Positions 5,075-10,836 of a DNA stretch of 10,836 nt are shown here, in pieces. The notes under the pieces are model-generated. The model saw only the letters and a list, made by a program, of their open reading frames with translations, made no database searches and was not told where the DNA came from. Source of the stretch: JAXHUH01 sp034211175 (lineage in GTDB: Bacteria > Actinomycetota > Acidimicrobiia > Acidimicrobiales > CAIXPF01). The stretch spans positions 1 to 10,836 of the forward strand of contig JAXHUH010000280.1 in the NCBI GenBank assembly GCA_034211175.1. The letters are read 5' to 3'. How positions within the stretch are numbered: position 1 is the stretch's first letter; every line of letters begins with the position of its first letter. The translations under genes and the position numbers were made by a program.

Positions 5075-6695
5075 GGTGGCGGGCTCGGAGGACCTGGCGG
5101 GCCTCGAGGGCGACGTGGAGCGACAGGCACACCTCGACCGAGCCGAGGTCGCCGTCGATCACCGCCTCGATCGCCCGCAGGCGGCGGTGGAAAGCCGCCC
5201 GGCTGAGGTGGTAGGTCGCCGCAGCGGCCGAGGTGTTGCGGCCCGCGGCCAGGTACGCCTCGAGCGTCCCCAGCAGGTCGGTTCCGCGCTCGGTGTCGTG
5301 GGCCAGCAGCGCCCCCAGCTCCTGTTCGACGAACTGCTGGAGCCGGGAGTCATCGGCGAGGTGGTGGAGCAGCCCACGGAAGCGGATGTGCGAGCGCTCG
5401 TGCAGCGCCCGGCGCTCGCCGAGGGCCCGGGCCGCGTCGGCGACCTGGTCGGCCTCGACGAGGGTGATGCCGAGCTGGGTGACGTCGAGCGTCGGGCTGG
5501 CGGCGCCGATCACGACCTCGCCGAGCGCGGCGCGACCGACCTCGTCGTGGATCTCGCCGGCGAGGCGCTCGGTCACGGCGCGGTGATCGGCCCGTTGGGT
5601 GATCGAGACCAGCGCGGCGACCACGTCGGGCCCCAGGTTGCCGACGAGGGCCGGCAGGCGGCACACCTCGGCGGCCCGCGCCACCGACTCGGCCAGCAGG
5701 CGGCTCGGTGCCGGTTCGGGCGCGCCGCCGGGTCCTTCCGGGCCGCCGGAGCCGAGCGGCCGGATGGCGAGGCCGAGGAACCGTCGGCGCTCGACGGGCA
5801 GGCCGGCGGCCCGGAGCCGGGCCCGCAGCTCGGCCGGCGGTGACGGCGCCCGGCGGGCGAGGTCGGCGAGCAACGTGCCCTGGGCCTGGAGCTCGACGGT
5901 GAGCTGGTCCCGCTCGACCAGGCGGTTGATGGCCAACGCGGTCGCCGCCCACTCCGCGACCATCGCCTGCTGGGGCGTCGGGTCGTCGCCGGCGATCACC
6001 ACCAACCGGCCCCACACCTCGCCGCGGGCGCCGACCGCGGTGACCAGCCAACCCTCCGGCCCGGCGACGGCGATCCGCCCGTCGGCCCACACGCGGCGCG
6101 AGCGGGCCTCCCAGTCGCCCAGCACCCCGTCGTGGCCGTCGGTCGCGGCGGCCAGCACCCGGTGGTGGGGGCTCTCGAGCACGACCGGCGCACCCGCCAG
6201 TGCCGCGGCGCGGGTGACGACCTCGGACGCGGTCGCCCCCTCGGTGCTGAGCTGGACGAACTCGTGGTGGACCCGGTCGGCGAAGGTCAGCCGCTGGACC
6301 TGCTCGTCGACGATCATGGCGTGGACCGCTTCGGTGATCGACACGAACCGGACCTCGCGGCGCAGCGCCACCAGCGGCAGGCCGCGACGGTCGGCCGCCA
6401 CGACCAGGGACACCGGGAGCTCGTCGTAGCGACGGCCCAGCTCGACCACGAGCCCGCTGGCCCCGGCGTCGTCGAGCTCGTGCACGTAGGCGCCCAGGTC
6501 GGTCGGGTCCTCGGGGAGCGCGACGCCGGTCATGAGGATCAGCTCGCGGCCGACGAGCAGCTTGCCGATGTCGGTGACCTCGCTGACGTGGAGCCAGCGC
6601 ACCGGTCGGCCCAGCCCGCGGGCCCCGGCGACGACCCGGGGGCTGCCGGCGCGGACCTCCGGCAGCGCCAGCACGTCCTCGACCGTCGGCAGCAC
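5070..6695 (-). CDS. PucR-family transcriptional regulator
   Basis: A 541-residue cytoplasmic DNA-binding regulator. The N-terminal PucR domain (about 5-125) shows the family pattern of VEDVLALPEV, the RWLHVSEVTDIGKLL block, GRELILMTG (50-57) and a Gly-rich GLVVELGRRYDELP stretch. The middle region (about 130-460) is divergent and presumably senses a ligand. The C-terminal helix-turn-helix domain of the family (about 474-535) has the pattern LLGTLEAYLAAGRNTSAAA, then LSRAAFHRRLRAIEAV, then LSLHVALEAR. The start is GTG at 6695 with GGAGG at 6702-6706, a spacing of 6 bases. It is divergent from the alanine dehydrogenase/aminotransferase/dehydrogenase operon, which it probably controls through the inverted repeats in the shared 191-base gap. 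Family members regulate purine, amino-acid and amine catabolism. The likely inducer here would be beta-alanine, 3-aminoisobutyrate or a related intermediate, but that is inferred only from the neighbours. Confidence 0.93.
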   Translation of the reverse strand: MLPTVEDVLALPEVRAGSPRVVAGARGLGRPVRWLHVSEVTDIGKLLVGRELILMTGVALPEDPTDLGAYVHELDDAGASGLVVELGRRYDELPVSLVVAADRRGLPLVALRREVRFVSITEAVHAMIVDEQVQRLTFADRVHHEFVQLSTEGATASEVVTRAAALAGAPVVLESPHHRVLAAATDGHDGVLGDWEARSRRVWADGRIAVAGPEGWLVTAVGARGEVWGRLVVIAGDDPTPQQAMVAEWAATALAINRLVERDQLTVELQAQGTLLADLARRAPSPPAELRARLRAAGLPVERRRFLGLAIRPLGSGGPEGPGGAPEPAPSRLLAESVARAAEVCRLPALVGNLGPDVVAALVSITQRADHRAVTERLAGEIHDEVGRAALGEVVIGAASPTLDVTQLGITLVEADQVADAARALGERRALHERSHIRFRGLLHHLADDSRLQQFVEQELGALLAHDTERGTDLLGTLEAYLAAGRNTSAAAATYHLSRAAFHRRLRAIEAVIDGDLGSVEVCLSLHVALEARQVLRARHR

Positions 6696-6762
6696 GGGTC
6701 TCCTCCAACCTGTCGTCGATCTGGTGGGCCCGTGGGCGGCGAGACGGCGTTCGCCGCGCGGT

Positions 6763-6793
6763 GTGTCGCGTCAGGGCCTGACGAGCGCGACAC
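6763..6793. promoter_or_regulatory. Nested inverted repeat, candidate operator for the PucR-type regulator
   Basis: The core CGTCAGG-G-CCTGACG (6769-6783) has perfect 7-base arms around one base. It is nested in a wider pair, GTGTCGCG (6763-6770) and CGCGACAC (6786-6793). It lies 67 bases upstream of the regulator start and 93 bases upstream of the alanine dehydrogenase start, in the only control region the two units share. The binding protein is inferred from position. Confidence 0.55.
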
Positions 6794-6796
6794 CTT

Positions 6797-6832
6797 GACG
6801 CTACCGGACGGCGGCGAAGCGTTCGTAGCGTC
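6797..6832. promoter_or_regulatory. Second inverted repeat beside a TTGACG element upstream of the catabolic operon
   Basis: GACGCTAC (6797-6804) and GTAGCGTC (6825-6832) are a perfect 8-base inverted repeat with a 20-base spacer, starting 3 bases after the first operator candidate. The left arm overlaps TTGACG (6795-6800), a good -35-like hexamer pointing toward the alanine dehydrogenase gene. No clear -10 is found at 16-18 bases, so an activator-dependent promoter is possible. TGACG/CGTC recurs in both repeats, as expected for related half-sites. Confidence 0.5.
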
Positions 6833-6886
6833 GTGGCCACCCGGAGCGCGCCCGCCGAGCGCTCCCCGCCACGTGGAGGACGAGCC

Positions 6887-7966
6887 ATGCACGCGACCTC
6901 GGTCGGCATCCCTGCCGAGACGAAGGACGGCGAGCGGAGGGTGGTGCTCGAACCCCATGCGGTCCATGCCCTCGTGACCGGGGGCAGCAGCGTCGTCGTC
7001 GAACGGGGCGCGGGTGTCGGTGCCGGCTTCGACGACCGCGCCTACGAGGCTGCCGGCGCGCAGATCGCGGACACCGCGGCGCAGGTGTGGGCGTCCGATG
7101 TCGTGGTCAAGGTCAAGGAGCCCCAGCCGTCGGAGTGGGGCTTCTTCCGGCCCGATCTCACGTTGTTCTGCTACCTGCACCTGGCCGCCGAGCCGAACCT
7201 CACGGCCGAGCTGGTGCGCAGCGGCGTGCGGGCCTACGCGTTCGAGACGCTGACCGATCCCGATGGTGGCCTGCCGCTGCTCGCCCCGATGAGCGAGGTC
7301 GCCGGTCGCGCGGCGGCCATCATCGGCGCCGCCCGCCTCGCCGAGGGCTCGGGCACACTCGCCGGCGGCGCCGCCGGCGTGCCGCCCGCCCGGGTCGCGG
7401 TGATCGGGCTCGGTGTCGCCGGGGCCATGGCCGCCCGTGGCGCCCGGGGGCTCGATGCCGAGGTGACCGGCATCGACATCGACCTCGGTCGCCTGCGCGA
7501 CCACCACCGGTCCGGCACCGTCACCTCGACCCTGGCCAGCAGCCCCGGCGCGGTGGCCGAGGCGGTTGCCGAGGCCGACCTCGTGATCGGCGCCGCGCTC
7601 GTTCCCGGGGCGAAGGCCCCGACGATCGTGACCGCGGAGGCCGTCGCCGCCATGCGCCCGGGTTCGGTCGTCGTGGACCTGGCCATCGACCAGGGCGGCT
7701 GCATCGAGACCGCCCGCCCGACGTCGCTGTCGGAGCCGACCTACGTCGTGAGTGGCGTCGTCCACTACTGCGTGACCAACGTGCCCGGCCAGTACCCCCG
7801 CACCTCCAGCCGGGCGCTGTCCGCCGCGGTGGCGCCCCGCCTCGCCGACCTGGTCTGCGACGCCGACGCCCCGTCATTGCAGGGCGCGCTGAACGTCGCC
7901 GACGGGGCCATCGTCCACCCCGCGGTCGCTGCCGCCGTCGGCCCGATCGGTACGGTCGCGGCATGA
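6887..7966 (+). CDS. ald: Alanine dehydrogenase
   Basis: A 359-residue NAD-dependent enzyme that interconverts L-alanine and pyruvate plus ammonium. The N-terminal half carries VGIPAETKDGERRV (6-19), with an Arg for the substrate carboxylate, the catalytic VKVKEP (Lys77) and YLHLAAEP (His98). LLAPMSEVAGR (131-141) is a family hallmark. The dinucleotide fold begins at VAVIGLGVAGA (170-180) and includes LVIGAALVPGAKAP (232-245). VVVDLAIDQGG (261-270) supplies the conserved Asp268, and PGQYPRTSS (300-308) closes the site. All main residues known from the Mycobacterium tuberculosis enzyme are present, and the length is slightly below the usual ~370. GGAGGA at 6875-6880 supports the ATG at 6887. 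It is first in the operon, and its stop overlaps the aminotransferase start by 4 bases. It would recycle the alanine formed by transamination to pyruvate. Confidence 0.95.
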   Translation: MHATSVGIPAETKDGERRVVLEPHAVHALVTGGSSVVVERGAGVGAGFDDRAYEAAGAQIADTAAQVWASDVVVKVKEPQPSEWGFFRPDLTLFCYLHLAAEPNLTAELVRSGVRAYAFETLTDPDGGLPLLAPMSEVAGRAAAIIGAARLAEGSGTLAGGAAGVPPARVAVIGLGVAGAMAARGARGLDAEVTGIDIDLGRLRDHHRSGTVTSTLASSPGAVAEAVAEADLVIGAALVPGAKAPTIVTAEAVAAMRPGSVVVDLAIDQGGCIETARPTSLSEPTYVVSGVVHYCVTNVPGQYPRTSSRALSAAVAPRLADLVCDADAPSLQGALNVADGAIVHPAVAAAVGPIGTVAA

Positions 7967-9273
7967 GCGCCCACGACGAGCTCCTGCGCCGCCACCGCGC
8001 CGTCCTGCCGGGCTGGGTGGCCCTCTACTACGACGAGCCGATCTCCCTGGTCGACGGCGAGGGACGCCACGTCGTCGACGCCGACGGACGGCGCTACCTC
8101 GACTTCTTCGGCGGCATCCTCACCACGAGCGTCGGCTACAACCTGCCGGAGATCGTCGAGCCCGTCCGGGCCCAGGCCGGCCGGATGGTCCACACCTCGA
8201 CGCTGTACCTGATCGAGCAGCAGATCGAGCTGGCCGAGCGCATCGCCGCCCGGTCGAACATTCCCGACGCCAAGGTGTTCCTGACCAGCTCGGGGACCGA
8301 GGCCAACGAGGCCGCGCTGCTGTTCACCACCAACCTGCGTCGCTCCAACCAGGTGCTGGCGATGCGCAACAGCTTCCACGGACGCTCGTTCGGGGCGATG
8401 GCCATCACCGGCAACGCCGGGTGGTCGGCGTCTGGGCTGAGCCCGGTCCAGGTCAGCTACCTCCGGGGCGCCTACCGGTACCGCTCCCCGCTGCGTGACC
8501 TGGCCGACGACGCCTACATCGCCGCCCACGTCGACGACCTGCGCGAGCTGCTCGCCACCACGACCTCCGGTGACGTCGCCTGCCTGATCGCCGAGCCGAT
8601 CCAGGGTGTCGGCGGGTTCGCGCTGCCGCCGGACGGCTTCTACGGCGCGATCGCCGAGGTCCTGGCCGAGCACGGCATCCTCTTCGTCTCCGACGAGGTC
8701 CAGACCGGGTGGGGTCGCACCGGCGCCCACGAGTGGGGCATCGGCGCCCACGGCGTCGTGCCCGACGCCATGACCTTCGCCAAGGGCCTGGCCAACGGCC
8801 TGCCGATCGGCGGCATCGTCGGGCGCGCCGAGCTGATCGACGCCGTACCGGCCAACTCGATCAGCACGTTCGGCGGCAACCCGCTGGCCGCCACCGCGGC
8901 GCTCGCCACCCTCGACTACCTCGACACCCACGACGTGCGGGCCAACGTCGCCCGCGAGGGGGAGCGGCTCATGACCGCGCTGGGCGAGGCGACGTCACTG
9001 CCGTTCGTCGGCGACCTCCGGGGAAGGGGGCTGATGGTGGGTGTCGAGCTCGTGCACCCGGGGACCGGCGAACCCGACGCCGCGGCGGCCGCCGCGGTGC
9101 TCGACGCCTGCCGGGCCGAGGGCCTCCTCGTCGGCAAGGGCGGCCTCGCCGGCAACGTCCTGCGCATCGCCCCGCCGATGACCGTCACGGCCGCCGAGAT
9201 CGACCACGGCGCCGGCATCCTGCTCGACGCGCTGAGCGCGGTCGGCCGCCCTCACGACCTGGCGGGCGTCTGA
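7963..9273 (+). CDS. Class III omega-aminotransferase (beta-alanine/3-aminoisobutyrate-pyruvate type likely)
   Basis: A 436-residue PLP-dependent fold-type I aminotransferase. The visible motifs are SSGTEANEAALL (109-120) for PLP phosphate, NSFHGRSFG (136-144), AEPIQGVGGF (210-219), FVSDEVQTGWGRTG (241-254) with Asp244 for the pyridine nitrogen, and TFAKGLANGLPIGG (271-284) with Lys274 forming the Schiff base. STFGGNPLAA (301-310) and LRIAPPMTVT (400-409) complete the pattern. The style is that of alanine-glyoxylate aminotransferase 2-like enzymes, which accept beta-alanine and 3-aminoisobutyrate with pyruvate. GABA or other omega-amino acids remain possible. Context decides: it lies between alanine dehydrogenase (4-base overlap) and a malonate-semialdehyde-type dehydrogenase (1-base overlap). 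No good ribosome site precedes the ATG at 7963, so translation is probably coupled. Confidence 0.93.
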   Translation: MSAHDELLRRHRAVLPGWVALYYDEPISLVDGEGRHVVDADGRRYLDFFGGILTTSVGYNLPEIVEPVRAQAGRMVHTSTLYLIEQQIELAERIAARSNIPDAKVFLTSSGTEANEAALLFTTNLRRSNQVLAMRNSFHGRSFGAMAITGNAGWSASGLSPVQVSYLRGAYRYRSPLRDLADDAYIAAHVDDLRELLATTTSGDVACLIAEPIQGVGGFALPPDGFYGAIAEVLAEHGILFVSDEVQTGWGRTGAHEWGIGAHGVVPDAMTFAKGLANGLPIGGIVGRAELIDAVPANSISTFGGNPLAATAALATLDYLDTHDVRANVAREGERLMTALGEATSLPFVGDLRGRGLMVGVELVHPGTGEPDAAAAAAVLDACRAEGLLVGKGGLAGNVLRIAPPMTVTAAEIDHGAGILLDALSAVGRPHDLAGV

Positions 9274-10769
9274 TGCGCCGGGTCGACAACTGGATCGGCG
9301 GCGCCGCCGTCGCCGGTGCCGGCGGTCGCGCCGAGATCGTGACCGACCCGGCCGATGGTGAGGAGATCGCCCGGGTCGACTTCGCGTCGCCCGCCCAGGT
9401 CAACGAGGCGCTCACCGGCGCCCGCGCCGCGTTCGAGCAGTGGCGCGACACCTCGCTCGCCGCCCGCACCAAGGTGCTGTTCGCGTTCCGTCAGCTGCTC
9501 GACGCCCGCCGCGACGAGGTGGCTGCCGTGGTCACCGCCGAGCACGGCAAGACGCGCGACGACGCGCTCGGCGAGGTGCAGCGAGCGCTCGAGGTCGTCG
9601 AGTTCGCGTGCGGGGCGCCCCATCTGCTCAAGGGCGCGCACTCCGACAACGTCTCGACCGGCGTCGATGCCTACTCGATCCACGAGCCGGTCGGGGTCGT
9701 CGTCGGCATCACCCCGTTCAACTTCCCGGCCATGGTGCCGGCGTGGATGTTCCCCGTCGCGCTGGCGTGCGGCAACGCCTTCGTGCTCAAGCCGAGCGAG
9801 AAGGACCCGTCGGCGTCCCTGTTCATGGCGCAGATGTGGGCCGATGCCGGCCTGCCCGAGGGGTTGTTCACCGTCCTCCACGGTGACCGTGAGCTGGTCG
9901 AGGCGCTGCTCGTCCACCCCGAGGTCGACGCGGTCAGCTTCGTCGGCTCGACGCCGGTCGCCCGGCGCATCTACGACACCGCGACGGGTGCCGGCAAGCG
10001 GGTCCAGGCGCTCGGTGGGGCCAAGAACCACATGGTCGTCCTCCCCGACGCCGACCTCGACGTCGCGGCCGACGCTGCGGTGTCGGCCGCGTACGGCTCC
10101 GCGGGGGAGCGGTGCATGGCGATTTCGGTCGTGGTCGCGGTCGAGCCGTCCGCCGACGGCCTCGTGGAGCGCATCACCGAGCGCATCGGTGACCTGCGGG
10201 TCGGTGCCGGCGCCGAGCCCGGCGTCGAGATGGGCCCGCTCGTCACCGCCGAGCACCTCGACCGGGTGCGCGGCTACGTCGGCGTCGGCGAGTCCGAAGG
10301 CGCCCGGGTCGCGGTCGACGGGCGGGACCTCGTCGTCGACGGCCACGAGAAGGGCTACTTCCTCGGCCCGACGTTGCTCGACTGCGTCGATCCGGCGATG
10401 ACGGTGTACCGGGACGAGATCTTCGGGCCGGTGCTGTCGGTCGTGCGGGTCGACAGCTTCGACGAGGCCGTGGCCGTCGTGAACGCCAACCCCTACGGCA
10501 ACGGCACCGCGGTGTTCACCAACGACGGTCTCGCCGCCCGTCGCTATCAGCGCGAGGTGCAGGTCGGGATGATCGGGGTGAACGTTCCGATCCCGGCGCC
10601 GATGGCCTACTACAGTTTCGGGGGCTGGAAGCAATCACTGTTCGGGGACGCCCACGTGCACGGGACAGACGGTGTTCGGTTCTACACCCGCACGAAAGCG
10701 ATCACCGCCCGGTGGCCCGAGCCCTCACCGGAGCGGGCCATCGAGCTCGGCTTCCCGACGGCGACCTGA
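9273..10769 (+). CDS. mmsA: CoA-acylating (methyl)malonate-semialdehyde dehydrogenase
   Basis: A 498-residue aldehyde dehydrogenase of the MmsA/IolA group. It converts malonate semialdehyde or methylmalonate semialdehyde, with CoA and NAD, to acetyl-CoA or propionyl-CoA plus CO2. Diagnostic stretches are CGAPHLLKGAHSDNVSTG (113-130), ITPFNFPAMVPAWMFP (146-161), VLKPSEKDPS (171-180), LGGAKNHMVVLPDADLD (247-263), the active site GSAGERCMA with Cys281, and FGGWKQSLFGDAHVHG followed by a TRTKAITARWP ending. The general-base Glu of hydrolytic aldehyde dehydrogenases is replaced in the LGGAKNH segment, as in the CoA-dependent group. The ATG overlaps the preceding stop (TGATG, 9271-9275), so it is translationally coupled to the aminotransferase, whose semialdehyde product it would use. 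A hairpin follows the stop. Confidence 0.95.
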   Translation: MRRVDNWIGGAAVAGAGGRAEIVTDPADGEEIARVDFASPAQVNEALTGARAAFEQWRDTSLAARTKVLFAFRQLLDARRDEVAAVVTAEHGKTRDDALGEVQRALEVVEFACGAPHLLKGAHSDNVSTGVDAYSIHEPVGVVVGITPFNFPAMVPAWMFPVALACGNAFVLKPSEKDPSASLFMAQMWADAGLPEGLFTVLHGDRELVEALLVHPEVDAVSFVGSTPVARRIYDTATGAGKRVQALGGAKNHMVVLPDADLDVAADAAVSAAYGSAGERCMAISVVVAVEPSADGLVERITERIGDLRVGAGAEPGVEMGPLVTAEHLDRVRGYVGVGESEGARVAVDGRDLVVDGHEKGYFLGPTLLDCVDPAMTVYRDEIFGPVLSVVRVDSFDEAVAVVNANPYGNGTAVFTNDGLAARRYQREVQVGMIGVNVPIPAPMAYYSFGGWKQSLFGDAHVHGTDGVRFYTRTKAITARWPEPSPERAIELGFPTAT

Positions 10770-10790
10770 GCGGCAACCGCCGAGCCGCTC
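10768..10790 (+). terminator. Hairpin overlapping the stop of the dehydrogenase gene
   Basis: GAGCGGC (10768-10774) and GCCGCTC (10784-10790) form a perfect 7-bp stem with a 9-base loop that starts inside the TGA stop. It may stabilise the 3' end or assist termination together with the stronger hairpin downstream. Confidence 0.3.
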
Positions 10791-10811
10791 CCCGTCACCT
10801 TCGGGGCCGGA

Positions 10812-10836
10812 CGACGACCGACGACGTCGGTCGTCG
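10812..10836 (+). terminator. Perfect 11-bp hairpin at the window edge, probable operon terminator
   Basis: CGACGACCGAC (10812-10822), a 3-base loop GAC, and GTCGGTCGTCG (10826-10836) form a perfect stem that runs to the last base of the window and may extend beyond it. It lies 42 bases after the operon's last stop. Whether a T-tract follows cannot be seen. Confidence 0.6.

Noticed and set aside
9252..10634. Long open frame antisense to the dehydrogenase gene (and similar ones opposite 3906-4937 and 7765-8931)
   Set aside because: These are low-complexity Arg/Gly/Asp/Val-rich translations typical of the antisense of GC-rich codons, with no motifs, and they oppose well-recognised enzymes.
10768..10836. 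A repeat array or CRISPR-like structure at the right edge, from the recurring CGACGACC/GTCGTCG units
   Set aside because: The units are the two arms of one hairpin plus GC-rich background; there are no regularly spaced repeats.

Overview
The window is a very GC-rich stretch of bacterial chromosome with dense coding, short intergenic gaps, frequent ATGA/TGATG stop-start overlaps and a few GTG starts. Codon use, the ECF sigma factor style and the protein flavour suggest an actinobacterium, perhaps of the Acidimicrobiia; that placement is an inference from general character, not from a marker gene. I see no RNA genes, insertion sequences, CRISPR arrays, attachment sites or phage genes. No gene-free stretch reaches 300 bases; the longest are 1-215, 2823-2964 and 6696-6886.

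Left part (1-2822): a strong hairpin at 46-76 probably ends an upstream gene. A polyprenyl-phosphate sugar-1-phosphate transferase (216-1748, +) would start exopolysaccharide or glycan repeat-unit assembly at the membrane. Facing it is a stand-alone short-chain dehydrogenase/reductase (1851-2822, -) whose catalytic Lys and Asn are swapped in the way known from polyketide-synthase ketoreductase domains. A near-perfect 44-base palindrome lies between the two convergent genes.

Middle part (2965-5057): a small putative lipoprotein of unknown function is followed by a hairpin and then an ECF sigma factor. The sigma factor overlaps by 4 bases a single-pass membrane protein that is probably its anti-sigma factor or membrane partner. 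An ECF-type promoter motif (GGAAC-17-CGTC) sits just upstream of an in-frame GTG of the sigma gene, suggesting autoregulation and perhaps a leaderless message.

Right part (5070-10836): a PucR-family regulator (-) is divergent from a tightly coupled three-gene operon (+): alanine dehydrogenase, class III omega-aminotransferase and CoA-acylating (methyl)malonate-semialdehyde dehydrogenase. Together these can convert beta-alanine (or 3-aminoisobutyrate) to acetyl-CoA (or propionyl-CoA). The alanine dehydrogenase would recycle the alanine made by transamination back to pyruvate and release ammonium. Two adjacent inverted repeats between the regulator and the operon are good operator candidates. 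The window closes with a perfect hairpin that is probably the operon terminator.

Nothing here is an obviously new defence or mobile system. The items most worth a second look are the pyruvate-recycling catabolic operon with its operators, the PKS-type free-standing ketoreductase, and the self-regulated ECF sigma/membrane-protein pair.
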